Of a stretch of DNA of 51,733 bases, positions 17,997-27,250 are shown piece by piece. A model generated the notes under the pieces. That model ran no database searches and was not told the DNA's origin. It saw only the letters and a list, made by a program, of their open reading frames with translations. Origin of the DNA: Anaerolineales bacterium (lineage in GTDB: Bacteria; Chloroflexota; Anaerolineae; Anaerolineales; UBA6668); the NCBI GenBank assembly GCA_020630175.1, contig JAHDBW010000009.1, forward strand, positions 1 to 51,733, given 5' to 3'. The position numbers and the translations under genes were made by a program. How positions within the stretch are numbered: position 1 is the stretch's first letter; each line of letters opens with the position of its first letter.

Positions 17997-19475
17997 TTAG
18001 CGTTGCATGCCCTCACGGATGTAAGCATAGACATCAAGCGCTTGTTGGCGTTGGAATGCAAAAATTGCGGTTGCAAATACGGCAACACAGAACAGGCCTT
18101 TGATGGTGGCACTAAGCAAGATATTCGCAGGTAAGAACGGATTGATGAGCCATGTGCCAATTGCAACCAGCGCGCTAACAATCAGTGGAATTACATACAT
18201 TGGCCAATACCGTTGTTCTAGCTGTTGGGTTACCATTTGCTCGGCTAAGATCACCCCAATAATTGTCATAATACTAATGGTTATGGCGGCTCCACCGGCG
18301 CCATAAAAATAGACTGCCACTGGGCAAGCCACTAAAAGAAATATTGCTTGAATAAAGGTCGTGTAGCGGGCTTCTTTTTCTTTTTTTATTGCCAGCAACA
18401 ACTGAATCGCATTCTGATACATCGGACGCCCAACAATAAACAACACCATTAGGCGAAAAATAGGCACCGTTGGTCCCCAATTATCACCAAGTAAGATCAG
18501 TAAAACCTCTTCAGTTGCGATCAGTGCGTAAGTGCTTGAAAGCGCGATCATGTAAGTTAAAAGCCACGTTACACGTCGGTACACAGATTGTAATGTTGGC
18601 AACCCCTCAGCTGCACCACTGGAGTATAGCGGTAGGGCAATCGCCCCAATCATCCCGGCAAAAATATCCATTGGCATTTTGCCAGCTGAATAGGAACGAT
18701 AGTAAAAGGCGGCCGGTTGCTTCCCCGCAGATAACCAAACGGTTGATCCCGTGCGCCGGAAGCTGCCGACAAGCCAGTCATCAAACTGAAACACAATTTT
18801 GCCAAGCAGGCCGTTCGTCCACATTGTGAAGCCTGAGTCTAGCAGCAGGCGGGCTTCTTCTTTGCCCCAGCGCAACTTTGGCAGCCACGGTTGCACAATC
18901 AAAATACCAATCCCAGTGACTAAGTTTGGAATGGCAAATTCAAAGAAGACGGCCGTTAGAAAGTACCCTTGCCATGCAAATAACACTGGCACAATGAACC
19001 ACAAAACGCCTGCAATAATCTGTAAACGCCCCAGAACATCGTGCCGCATGCGCTTTTCTAGCAAATAGCGTGAGGTGGAATAGACCGACTCAAATTGGAC
19101 GAGTGCGATCAAGGCAATGATCATGGCCCAAACGTTATTATCGAGGGCGTACTGGGCTGGTAATAATAAATAAACCAAGCCCGCAACTGGAAATGCCAGC
19201 AAGGCGAATGCATTTTCAAGCCAGAACTGCGTATGCGACAAGACGTCGCTTTCTTCGCTGTTGATGACTGCGGGGCGGAAGTCAAAACGAAAGAAGGTGA
19301 TGTAGGTGACCCAAGGCACAGCAACCGCCAGTGCCCCGTAATATTCTGGCGCAATAATGCGCGAAAGGATGGCGACACGCCCTAATCCAACTGCAAATAA
19401 CCAGTATTGTGAGATTGCGGTCCACAAACCGCCGCGCACAGCTTTTTGTGTAAGGTTGCTTTCTGGCTCGCTCAC
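17997..19475 (-). CDS. Wzx-type oligosaccharide flippase (MOP superfamily)
   Basis: A 492-residue protein with 12-14 hydrophobic helices. KAVRGGLWTAISQYWLFAVG and RIIAPEYYGALAVAVPWVTY at the N-terminus match the polysaccharide-biosynthesis (PST/Wzx) branch of the MOP superfamily. It should flip undecaprenyl-PP-linked oligosaccharide from the inner to the outer face of the cytoplasmic membrane. The start is GTG at 19475, overlapping the upstream stop (GTGA), so translation is coupled. A second, shorter flippase lies at 37312-38520, suggesting two separate glycans are exported. Confidence 0.88.
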   Translation of the reverse strand: MSEPESNLTQKAVRGGLWTAISQYWLFAVGLGRVAILSRIIAPEYYGALAVAVPWVTYITFFRFDFRPAVINSEESDVLSHTQFWLENAFALLAFPVAGLVYLLLPAQYALDNNVWAMIIALIALVQFESVYSTSRYLLEKRMRHDVLGRLQIIAGVLWFIVPVLFAWQGYFLTAVFFEFAIPNLVTGIGILIVQPWLPKLRWGKEEARLLLDSGFTMWTNGLLGKIVFQFDDWLVGSFRRTGSTVWLSAGKQPAAFYYRSYSAGKMPMDIFAGMIGAIALPLYSSGAAEGLPTLQSVYRRVTWLLTYMIALSSTYALIATEEVLLILLGDNWGPTVPIFRLMVLFIVGRPMYQNAIQLLLAIKKEKEARYTTFIQAIFLLVACPVAVYFYGAGGAAITISIMTIIGVILAEQMVTQQLEQRYWPMYVIPLIVSALVAIGTWLINPFLPANILLSATIKGLFCVAVFATAIFAFQRQQALDVYAYIREGMQR

Positions 19476-20599
19476 GAAATCAACGTCTCAAAGAAGGCCA
19501 CAGTTTGGTTTGCAATTTGGGCATGCGTGTAGCGGTCTAACACGCGTTGCCGTCCGGCTAGCGCGATTGTTTTGCGCTGGGCGGGATCGGTGGCTAATGT
19601 AGTCAGTGCGCTTGTTAAGGCGGCAACATCGCCTTCGGGGAAGACAATACCGGCATCGCCGATGACATTAGGGATTTCGGCAGAGCTTGATCCAATCACT
19701 GGCACTTCACAAGCCATTGCTTCAATAAGCACGTGCCCAAATTGTTCGAGCCAAAATGAGGTGCTAAGTGAAGGCAGCACAAATACATCCATTGCGGTCA
19801 TCAATCGCGCTACTTCGGTGTGCGGTACAGATGGATGGATATGCAGCGTTTGACCAGCCGGGAGTTGGGCGCCCCAGCGTTTTAGATCTTCAAGTAAGGG
19901 GCCAGCACCTAAAATGAACAGGTCAAAGTTGAATGTTGCGGCGCTGAGGGCGTCCATCAAGGTCTGGATGCCTTTTTCTGGGACAAGCCGCCCCGCATAG
20001 CCAATGACAAAATGTTGGAGCTTGAGCTCTGCTTTGACAGCGGCTGGGTCGCCTGGGCTAAACACAACTTCATCAACGCCAAGCTGCGGCAAGACTAACA
20101 TTGGCCCGTGATAGTGATGATCACGCAAAATGTCGGCAGCGTCTTGGTTCCCTGCAATTGCGCCATCTGATTGCCGTAAATTCCATTGTTCTAATGCTGC
20201 TAACGGTTGGCGGGCCTGATACGGTAAATTCCACCAGGTGAAAAATACAGCTTTGCTCGCTGGCGAGAACTTATTGCGCGCACGTAAGAATTGCGTGTAA
20301 CTAAATGCGCCGGGCCCGTTTTCAATCACGATCAGGTCAGGCTGGAGGTCTTTTAGTAGTAGATCACGCGAGTAATACATGAAGCGCATTTCATTACCAG
20401 CAAGCGCAATGTTGATGGGCGTCACGGTGTAGTTCGCGGCCTCAGGCAAATATGGATAGACCTCACCTAAGACGGGCTCTTTCCATAGATGTGGCACCAC
20501 GCAATGCAGCGATTCAACCTTTGGGTGGGCGGCAATCGCGGCAAGCTTTTTCTGATTTTCGTTCACCAGATAGGTGTGGCTAGCGTAAAGTAGGCGCAT
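19472..20599 (-). CDS. GT4-family glycosyltransferase
   Basis: A 375-residue GT-B enzyme. LLYASHTYLVNENQKKLAAI opens it, the donor domain has GYAGRLVPEKGIQTLMDAL, GAGPLLEDL, and a full E-x7-E motif in LEQFGHVLIEAMACEVPVIG. The N-terminal pattern (short strand, then a -NENQ- loop) is common in exopolysaccharide GT4 proteins. It is 4 bases downstream of a GT2 gene and overlaps the flippase start. It probably extends the lipid-linked repeat unit before flipping. Specificity unknown. Confidence 0.88.
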   Translation of the reverse strand: MRLLYASHTYLVNENQKKLAAIAAHPKVESLHCVVPHLWKEPVLGEVYPYLPEAANYTVTPINIALAGNEMRFMYYSRDLLLKDLQPDLIVIENGPGAFSYTQFLRARNKFSPASKAVFFTWWNLPYQARQPLAALEQWNLRQSDGAIAGNQDAADILRDHHYHGPMLVLPQLGVDEVVFSPGDPAAVKAELKLQHFVIGYAGRLVPEKGIQTLMDALSAATFNFDLFILGAGPLLEDLKRWGAQLPAGQTLHIHPSVPHTEVARLMTAMDVFVLPSLSTSFWLEQFGHVLIEAMACEVPVIGSSSAEIPNVIGDAGIVFPEGDVAALTSALTTLATDPAQRKTIALAGRQRVLDRYTHAQIANQTVAFFETLIS

Positions 20600-20603
20600 T
20601 AGG

Positions 20604-21521
20604 TTACTTTACGCTGCTACGTAATACCTCTCGATATCCGCGAATAATGCCATACATGTTTGCAAGGCTTTCTGCCATGCGGACAACAGTAAATGGGATG
20701 AAGTCTTTCAACCAACCATAGGGCGATTTTTGAGATATTTTTATCGCATTCCAAAGAGATGGCAGAATGAGGACAACACCGAGTAAGCCTATTGTTAGGT
20801 GCCAAGCAATTAATCCAAATAAGCGCAATCCATGATAACCATCATAATTCGCCCAGACTTGACTGCTGCCATGACCGCGGCCTGCACGCTGTTGTAAAAA
20901 TGTTCGCCAGTCCTCAGGCATAATATGGGTGACTTTTATGTCTCTTGCAAATACCTTTGTGAAGTCCATGTCACGTAATCGTTCACCAAACCAGCCATCT
21001 TCGCCAGCAAGAATGGGGGCGTTTTTACCTTCTGGAAATAGACCCGCAGCTATGGCGGCTGATCTTCGACACGAGAAACCTTCTGTCCAGTTCATATCAA
21101 TGTTTCTAGACGGTGGATAAAAATAACGGTGACCGGCTTCGATGTAGCGAGGCAGCAAGTGGTCAATATTTTCAACTTCACTTTCTACTAATACGTAATC
21201 TGCACCGGCAATGTAGTGTGGTAACAGGTCTGTTAAAAGCGTTTTAGGTAAATGTACATCAGCGTTGAGGATTAGAACAATTTCACCATTTGCCTCAGTA
21301 ATGCCTTGATTTCGCGCTGCTGAGCGCCCCGTTCCATGGCTTTGACGCCTATATTGGACGCGTTCATCATCAAACGATTGAATGATGGCTGGTGTTTGAT
21401 CTGATGATTCATCAACGATGATGATTTCGTAATCTGGATATTCTAAAGCCAACAAGGCCGTAATTGTCTCGGCAATGTCAGCTTCTTCGTTGTAGGTAGG
21501 AATGACAATTGAAAAACGCAT
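20604..21521 (-). CDS. GT2-family glycosyltransferase with C-terminal membrane segment
   Basis: A 305-residue GT-A enzyme: FSIVIPTYNEEADIAETI, IIIVDESSDQTP, GTGRSAARNQGI and the metal-binding VLILNADVHLP (an N-A-D version of the D-x-D motif). A hydrophobic helix near residues 230-252 probably anchors the C-terminal part. It likely adds a sugar to the membrane-bound intermediate. It sits 7 bases after the upstream GT4 stop. The first Asp of D-x-D is replaced by Asn, which is seen in some GT2 enzymes, so activity is still plausible. Confidence 0.85.
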   Translation of the reverse strand: MRFSIVIPTYNEEADIAETITALLALEYPDYEIIIVDESSDQTPAIIQSFDDERVQYRRQSHGTGRSAARNQGITEANGEIVLILNADVHLPKTLLTDLLPHYIAGADYVLVESEVENIDHLLPRYIEAGHRYFYPPSRNIDMNWTEGFSCRRSAAIAAGLFPEGKNAPILAGEDGWFGERLRDMDFTKVFARDIKVTHIMPEDWRTFLQQRAGRGHGSSQVWANYDGYHGLRLFGLIAWHLTIGLLGVVLILPSLWNAIKISQKSPYGWLKDFIPFTVVRMAESLANMYGIIRGYREVLRSSVK

Positions 21522-21528
21522 TGCAGGC

Positions 21529-22731
21529 TTAGAAGAGAGCTGGGTAAACAGATTTTAATGCGTCGACGATCTTGTGTTCCACGGCGGTTAGGCTGAAGTT
21601 ATCAAGCGCATATTGACGGCTTTTTTCTGACAGACTTTTTGCGAGTATAGGTGAGTCTAAAATTTGGCTTACATACGCTGCCATTTGCTTCGCATCACCA
21701 ACATCTACCAAAAAGCCAGTTTCATTATGCATAATAACGCTTTCTGGCCCGCCGCATTTTGTAGAAACAATCGGCAACCCGCTAGCCATTGCTTCAAGCA
21801 TAACAATGCCCAAGCCTTCTTGATTTGAGGAGAGGACAAAAACGGACGCATCTTGATAAAGTTGCGCTAGATCTTCTGTAGAGAGGTAGCCTAGAAAATC
21901 GACATAGTCGCCCTGACCGGATTTTTCAAGAACATCTAGGATCCAAGCCACTGGGGCTTCGCCTGTTAGTTTCAGGCGCATGTTGGGGTACGTTTGCCGA
22001 ACCAGACGTAACGTTTCAAATAAGGTGTAAACGTCTTTGCGCTCATCGTTGATCCGCGCGGTAAACAACAGAAAAGGTTTTCTTTCTTTTGCCGGGGGGG
22101 CAAATATATCTGTGTCAACCGGGTAGATTGCGACTTGTGTCTTCGCTGCAAAATCGGGGTATTCTGCTGCAATGCGTTGCGCAGTATGCCCACCATTGGT
22201 CAGAATTACAGATGCATTTTTGAAAATTTCGTATTCTTGCTTATCTAATTCTTGCCGATTGCGGCCGATTTGCATTTGCTTTGCCCACTCGCTTCCCCGT
22301 TCAGCGCGTCCGGCCAACTCATCTTGGTATAGCGTTCCGATCCAAATAATATAGGGTTTGTCTTGCGTTGTGGCTGGCCACCCAACATGGTTACTGCCTG
22401 AGATTACAAAATGAATATCGGCATTGGCAAAGCCTTTACGCGCAATATATGCCGGTAATTTGTTTGTCCGCCAAATTGATAATGGATAATGCGGAACGGC
22501 ATACCCATCAAACTGGCTTGCGGTGACGTTACTTGTTTTGTATGGGAACGGCCGGCGAATAAAATGCCACAATTTTGCAATTAACGAAGTTGTAGGAACT
22601 TGATGGGCGGCCGTATATAAGATAGATGTGCTATGCCCAAACCGATCCAGTATGTTTTTTGCGACGCGAACTTTCGCGATTACACCACCGTGATCAATGG
22701 GTTCAATAGAATAGATGCAAGCTTTTGCCAT
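21529..22731 (-). CDS. GT4-family glycosyltransferase
   Basis: A 400-residue GT-B enzyme beginning MAKACIYSIEPIDHGGVIAK. The linker region has VAIYPVDTDIFAPP, the donor domain has LLFTARINDERKDVYTLFE, a GYLSTEDLAQLYQDASVFVLSS strand, and E-x7-E in QEGLGIVMLEAMASGLPIV. Family members act in the cytoplasm on lipid-linked glycans. The gene starts one base after the stop of the preceding GT1-like gene. No unusual features beyond the many glycosyltransferases around it. Confidence 0.88.
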   Translation of the reverse strand: MAKACIYSIEPIDHGGVIAKVRVAKNILDRFGHSTSILYTAAHQVPTTSLIAKLWHFIRRPFPYKTSNVTASQFDGYAVPHYPLSIWRTNKLPAYIARKGFANADIHFVISGSNHVGWPATTQDKPYIIWIGTLYQDELAGRAERGSEWAKQMQIGRNRQELDKQEYEIFKNASVILTNGGHTAQRIAAEYPDFAAKTQVAIYPVDTDIFAPPAKERKPFLLFTARINDERKDVYTLFETLRLVRQTYPNMRLKLTGEAPVAWILDVLEKSGQGDYVDFLGYLSTEDLAQLYQDASVFVLSSNQEGLGIVMLEAMASGLPIVSTKCGGPESVIMHNETGFLVDVGDAKQMAAYVSQILDSPILAKSLSEKSRQYALDNFSLTAVEHKIVDALKSVYPALF

Positions 22732-22732
22732 A

Positions 22733-23734
22733 TTATTCGTTGTCTAGATATTGCAAGATGGTTTGCATCCGATCTTGGTATGTGTTGTTGCCGCCGGTAA
22801 TGAACGCATGCGCATTAGCACTAATGGTTTTACATAAATCTGGGCGTTGCAAATAATAATCTAGTTTTTCTAATAATTCTGCTTGTGAGGTGAAGAAGTC
22901 TGCTGTTTCACCTGCAACGAATAATGAACGGTGCTCTTCGGTATCTGTTCCGAGCATGAATGCTCCACAGGCGGGTGCTTCATAGGTGCGCATATTATGC
23001 GCTGGTCCATTTTGTGCGCGGGTGAAATTCAAAGTAATCTGCGCATTGGACAGGATTGGCGCTAACTTATCACCTTCTGCAACGCCGCGTACACAGGGGC
23101 GAAGTGGGCTATCTGATGCTAACCGATGCCAATGGTTTCCCCAAAGCTCAAGTTGACTGGCGTCAATGCCTTGTAACATCGTTTCTCTTGGCTTGTCCCA
23201 CGTTCCAGCAAAGACGACTGCCGCATTTGTATTATTTGCCACAGGCTTGTGCAAGATAGGATCGTATGCAAATGGTAAATAGTGGATTTGCTGCGCACCA
23301 GCTTGCTGAAAGCGTTCAATTAAGAACTTTCCCCAAGTAAAGTGTGCATCGTAAATTGGAATTGACTCTAATAAGTCAGCACTACTATTGTGCTGTTCCC
23401 ACGGACTATCTGGGTTCCAATTCACAAGCTTTGCATCGGTTTGAGCTTTGATCTTAGTCAGTGTGTTGACTGTGAACTGGCGGCCGCCAAGAATCAGCAC
23501 AATATCTGGCTTGAAGCGTTTGATTTTCCTTGGTAGGAATGCATTGACCCATTTGCGCTCGATCCAATGCGAGATATCGGGTAAGACGGGGATAGAGGAG
23601 GCGCGCCAGCTAGCAAACGGATACCCAGCCATATCAAAGGTGGCAACAGCTACATTTAGGCCTTGTAGTCCTCTTAGACAAAATGCCCCTAGCTGTCCGG
23701 GCGTCATTTCACCGACTAATAGTATTCGTTTCAA
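22733..23734 (-). CDS. CgeB-like glycosyltransferase
   Basis: A 333-residue protein with a CgeB/GT1-type C-terminal domain: FTRAQNGPAHNMRTYEAPAC, then GAFMLGTDTEEHRSLFVAGETADFF split by a short loop. This is the arrangement of the spore-maturation CgeB-like group, assumed to be GT-B transferases. I place the start at TTG 23734, giving KRILLVGEMTPGQLGAF at the N-terminus with GAG a few bases upstream. A TTG at 23776 would add 14 residues inside the upstream aminotransferase and is not needed. The start lies 1 base after the aminotransferase stop. Substrates unknown. Confidence 0.8.
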   Translation of the reverse strand: MKRILLVGEMTPGQLGAFCLRGLQGLNVAVATFDMAGYPFASWRASSIPVLPDISHWIERKWVNAFLPRKIKRFKPDIVLILGGRQFTVNTLTKIKAQTDAKLVNWNPDSPWEQHNSSADLLESIPIYDAHFTWGKFLIERFQQAGAQQIHYLPFAYDPILHKPVANNTNAAVVFAGTWDKPRETMLQGIDASQLELWGNHWHRLASDSPLRPCVRGVAEGDKLAPILSNAQITLNFTRAQNGPAHNMRTYEAPACGAFMLGTDTEEHRSLFVAGETADFFTSQAELLEKLDYYLQRPDLCKTISANAHAFITGGNNTYQDRMQTILQYLDNE

Positions 23735-23735
23735 T

Positions 23736-24881
23736 TTATCTCGAAGATTTGTGGATTGTATCCAATACAACTTCAATGTCTGTTGTTGTCATGCCAACCC
23801 ATAGTGGTAACCGTACTAACCGCTCGCTCAAATTTGTAGTCAGCGCAAGGTCACCGTGACTACGGCCATATTTCATTCCGGCTGGTGAGCTATGGAGCGG
23901 TACATAATGAAATACGCTAAGAATGCCCGCAGCGCGTAATGTTTCTATAAATTGGGTGCGTTGCGCTAGTGACGGTAGCAATATTTGATACATATGGGCA
24001 TTATGCTGGCAGTCTGCGGGCACAATTGGGCGGCGTAAAACTTCTCTGTTTTCTAAATCGGCAAGCCCATCATGATAAAGCTGCCAATGGTGTAGTCTGC
24101 GATCTGTAATCTCTTGGGCATGTTCAAGCTGGGCCCATAGAAAAGCGGCAATAATTTCGCTTGGTAAGAAGGATGACCCTAAAGAGACCCAAGTGTATTT
24201 ATCGACTTGATTACGAAAAAATTTGCTACGGTTGGTGCCTTTCTCACGAATAATTTCGGCGTCTTCAATCCAGGTCTTGTCATTGATTAACAAGGCGCCG
24301 CCTTCACCAGAAATTACATTTTTTGTTTCGTGAAAGCTAACCGTGCCAAGATCTCCAATACTGCCTAGGGGTTGCCCTTTATAACTGGCCATCATGCCTT
24401 GAGCTGCATCTTCAATCAAAAAGAGGTGATGTTTTTTAGCGATTGCTTTGATGGTATCCATCTCGCAGCTTACACCGGCATAGTGGACGGCCACAATTGC
24501 TTTTGTCTTTGGTGTAATGGCTGCTTCAATTAGCGTTTCGTCAATGTTGAGCGTGTCTGCTCTGATGTCAACGAAAACTGGAACGGCTCCACGTAATACA
24601 AATGCATTTGCTGTTGATACAAACGTGTATGATGGCATTATGACCTCATCACCCGGTTGAATATCGATCAACAGTGCAGACATTTCTAGCGCCGCAGTAC
24701 AGGAGTGAGTCAACAATGCCTTTTGCGAGGTGGTTTGTTGCTCCAACCAGGCATGGCATTTTTTTGTGAATGTACCATCGCCGGATAAATGCTCCGCATC
24801 TATCGCGTTTTGTATATATTCAAATTCCTTACCGGTTGCGTAGGGTCGGTTGAATGGGAAGGGGCTTTTGGGTGTGGTCAC
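23736..24881 (-). CDS. rffA: RffA/WecE-type dTDP-4-keto-6-deoxyhexose aminotransferase
   Basis: A 381-residue PLP enzyme of the DegT/DnrJ/EryC1 family that follows the enterobacterial WecE/RffA pattern closely through most of its length (PFNRPYATGKEFEYIQ, SGDGTFTKKCHAWLEQ, IQPGDEVIMPSYTFVSTANA, IREKGTNRS, VDKYTWVSLGSS). The PLP Schiff-base Lys is K187 in SFHETKN, and EDAAQG (157-162) contacts the cofactor. RffA makes dTDP-4-amino-4,6-dideoxy-D-galactose (Fuc4N). The start is GTG at 24881. No rmlA/rmlB or RffC-like N-acetyltransferase is in the window, so precursor and acylation steps are elsewhere or different. Identification is strong; the exact amino sugar is slightly less certain. Confidence 0.88.
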   Translation of the reverse strand: MTTPKSPFPFNRPYATGKEFEYIQNAIDAEHLSGDGTFTKKCHAWLEQQTTSQKALLTHSCTAALEMSALLIDIQPGDEVIMPSYTFVSTANAFVLRGAVPVFVDIRADTLNIDETLIEAAITPKTKAIVAVHYAGVSCEMDTIKAIAKKHHLFLIEDAAQGMMASYKGQPLGSIGDLGTVSFHETKNVISGEGGALLINDKTWIEDAEIIREKGTNRSKFFRNQVDKYTWVSLGSSFLPSEIIAAFLWAQLEHAQEITDRRLHHWQLYHDGLADLENREVLRRPIVPADCQHNAHMYQILLPSLAQRTQFIETLRAAGILSVFHYVPLHSSPAGMKYGRSHGDLALTTNLSERLVRLPLWVGMTTTDIEVVLDTIHKSSR

Positions 24882-24901
24882 TATTTTGAATTGGATTGTG
24901 C

Positions 24902-26422
24902 TTATTCACTACAAGTATAAACACTTGATTGTGAGCTCCATGGAATATAAGGTGTTTCAATTATCCCTTCGAGCTTACAGTGTTGTTCAGCATAGTCTTC
25001 TAGTGCTTCTATCACAGGCTCTCGATTGGTGCTGCAATGTAATCGTCCGTCTAAAACGAGAGTGCCGATATTTTGGCGCGCCAGAATTGTGGGTATTTCG
25101 GCTGCAGCTTGCGCTTGTGATGCGTAAACTCTGGAATACCAGAACAGTTGAAAGTCTGATACTAACGCTAGGTCAGATAAGCCATACCACCAGCTTGCTT
25201 CCATTAAGATTGTTCGATCTGGATCTACAAGTGCCCGGATTTGGGTGATTTCTGCATTGTAATCATAGGTGCGGTGTGAATAAACTAACCAACTGCTGCC
25301 TAAAAAGAAGATAAAAACTGTGCCTGCTAAGACGCTGTTTAGCAGGATTATTCCGTTTTGGCTGTTCGTTTGCTCAAAGGTTTGTGATAGCCAAGCAACC
25401 GCGCCACCGACTAAAATTGCGATTAGTGGTAACCAAGGTGTTGCATGGTACCAAGCTTTGGAACTTTGTGGGGTGAATAGCAACATTGATATGCCAAACA
25501 CTGCAACTAACGCAATATCTAATGTTGTGCGGCGTTTGACGGCGATGGCTACACCAATAAACAGCCCAATTGCTTCAATGACTGCAAGATAGCGATTTGC
25601 CACAATAAAGTTTGCCCACATCCAATTCAATTGATCGAGCAGCATTTCTCCAAAGCCACGTGGCACGCCAAACGAATTGATACCACCAAAAAATTGTTGA
25701 TAAGCGATTTGTGGATCTGGGTAAGCATGAATTGGAATAAAGTAAGCGATGCCTGCTAAAAATCCAGCTGTAAACCAGCCTAAAACGCGCCAACTCCGTT
25801 CTTTTACCAGATATGTGCCTAGTATCAATAGCCCAATGCCGGTTCCAAAGAAAATTGCGTTTAGATGTGCATCAATGGCAACAATCAGTAGTAAGCCTAA
25901 TAAAAACGCCCACTGCGGCTTTTCAGTTTTACGAAGTTTTAGGTAGACCCAAATTTGGGTAAGGACAAGAATTGCAAGTAATGCTTCTGGGCGGGCAAAG
26001 CGCGTGCGTAACAGCATCGAAGGTGAAACTGCCATAAATATAGTGGCCCAGAGTGCTGGTTTTTTGCCATATACGCTGTGCGTGATGGCATACACTAAAA
26101 ACGCAATTATTAGCCAATTGAAGTATCCCAACAGCCGTGCAGACCACATACTAACGCCCAATACTTTAAAGGTCAGCGCTAATAGTGCCGTGTATAAACG
26201 GCCCATCCCAACATAGTTAGTGGCAAATCCCTCTAGATCGCCTAGTAATTGGGTTCCGAAATAGCCTGTGTTTAGAAATGTTAGCGCGGTATCGCCATAA
26301 TATCCTTCATCACATTGCGCATATGGGTATTTTTCGAGGGTGAGAAGATTGATTGCGGCCCAAATTGCAAATAATAAACTGCTGAATCTAGTCGCAATTT
26401 TTGAAACCAATGATGAAGACAT
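24902..26422 (-). CDS. GT39/ArnT-like membrane glycosyltransferase
   Basis: A 506-residue protein with about ten or more membrane helices. The first external loop has YPYAQCDEGYYGDTALTF, with the Asp-Glu pair typical of PMT/ArnT/GT39 catalytic loops, and FARPEALLAILVLTQIWVY follows. It probably transfers a sugar from a polyprenyl phosphate donor on the extracytoplasmic face. The GtrB-like GT2 at 27251-28180 could make that donor. It lies 52 bases downstream of the second Fe/2OG oxygenase gene and 20 bases upstream of the aminotransferase. Confidence 0.82.
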   Translation of the reverse strand: MSSSLVSKIATRFSSLLFAIWAAINLLTLEKYPYAQCDEGYYGDTALTFLNTGYFGTQLLGDLEGFATNYVGMGRLYTALLALTFKVLGVSMWSARLLGYFNWLIIAFLVYAITHSVYGKKPALWATIFMAVSPSMLLRTRFARPEALLAILVLTQIWVYLKLRKTEKPQWAFLLGLLLIVAIDAHLNAIFFGTGIGLLILGTYLVKERSWRVLGWFTAGFLAGIAYFIPIHAYPDPQIAYQQFFGGINSFGVPRGFGEMLLDQLNWMWANFIVANRYLAVIEAIGLFIGVAIAVKRRTTLDIALVAVFGISMLLFTPQSSKAWYHATPWLPLIAILVGGAVAWLSQTFEQTNSQNGIILLNSVLAGTVFIFFLGSSWLVYSHRTYDYNAEITQIRALVDPDRTILMEASWWYGLSDLALVSDFQLFWYSRVYASQAQAAAEIPTILARQNIGTLVLDGRLHCSTNREPVIEALEDYAEQHCKLEGIIETPYIPWSSQSSVYTCSE

Positions 26423-26474
26423 AAATTTATATAACGACTACCGAATTTGAGAGGAGTCAATTAAAAGTGACTGA

Positions 26475-27242
26475 CTATTGTTGATCAGATAGTTGTTTGG
26501 GTTTTGTATTTACATCCATGTTGTAGTCTGAGCGTAATATCAACGGGAGAATGATCCAGCGTCCATCGCGGCTATTCCAGTCGATTGATTGCTCGGCATC
26601 TACAGGGCTTACGCCATGTGCAACTCCAGGAGAAAGCACCATCAAGTCCCCCATTTCTGCTAATGGATCAATCATTACTGGGGGCGCTGCTTCATCAGGC
26701 CGTATGTATAATCCGCCAGTTTTATAGTCTTCGCCATAATCTGACATTTGGATCAAAGTTTGAATAAGTGCAAATTTTGAGTTGGGATCAGCATGTTCTG
26801 CTAAGTAGCCGCCACCACGCGGATATTGCACAACCAATACGCGTGAAATCAATCCATCGGAGGGTTGGTTGGTAATGTGGGCAGTTTTGGGTTCACCCGC
26901 TAGATAATTCTTGATCTCAAAAATGTCTCTAAAATCATCAACAATAGCAGTGTTGTTAAAGTGATGAAAATAGTAGGTGTGGGTACGCGCTTTTACCCAA
27001 GATTTTGGGTATTCATCATTGATACGATGGTAATCAGGCACACCATCTAAGCAGGGATGCCATGAAGGGTCTGAATGCGCGTTGATTTCCAGTACCTGTT
27101 CACGCAACGCGATGCATTTCTCACGCGGATAATAATTTTTTACAATGTAACCTTCATTAGCTTCAATGGCGGCCATGAAAGCTGCTGTGTTGTTATAGAC
27201 TAAGTCGTGAAATTCAGTCCGTGAGATCGTATGAATTGCCAT
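26475..27242 (-). CDS. Fe(II)/2-oxoglutarate-dependent oxygenase (paralogue A)
   Basis: A 255-residue protein that I assign to the Fe(II)/2OG oxygenases from its motifs. LAEHADPNSKF gives the H-x-D pair (His150, Asp152), VAHGVSP the distal His209, and DGRWIIL the 2OG-binding Arg228. The GGLYI strand between them is also typical. With Asp rather than Gly in H-x-D it looks like a hydroxylase, not a halogenase. It shares its N-terminal plan (YIVKNYYPREK, then DYHRIN) with the oxygenase at 30168, so the two are paralogues. It follows the GT2 gene after 8 bases. The substrate may be a free small molecule, an acyl group or a sugar; nothing in the sequence decides. Confidence 0.8.
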   Translation of the reverse strand: MAIHTISRTEFHDLVYNNTAAFMAAIEANEGYIVKNYYPREKCIALREQVLEINAHSDPSWHPCLDGVPDYHRINDEYPKSWVKARTHTYYFHHFNNTAIVDDFRDIFEIKNYLAGEPKTAHITNQPSDGLISRVLVVQYPRGGGYLAEHADPNSKFALIQTLIQMSDYGEDYKTGGLYIRPDEAAPPVMIDPLAEMGDLMVLSPGVAHGVSPVDAEQSIDWNSRDGRWIILPLILRSDYNMDVNTKPKQLSDQQ

Positions 27243-27250
27243 TCCTAAGT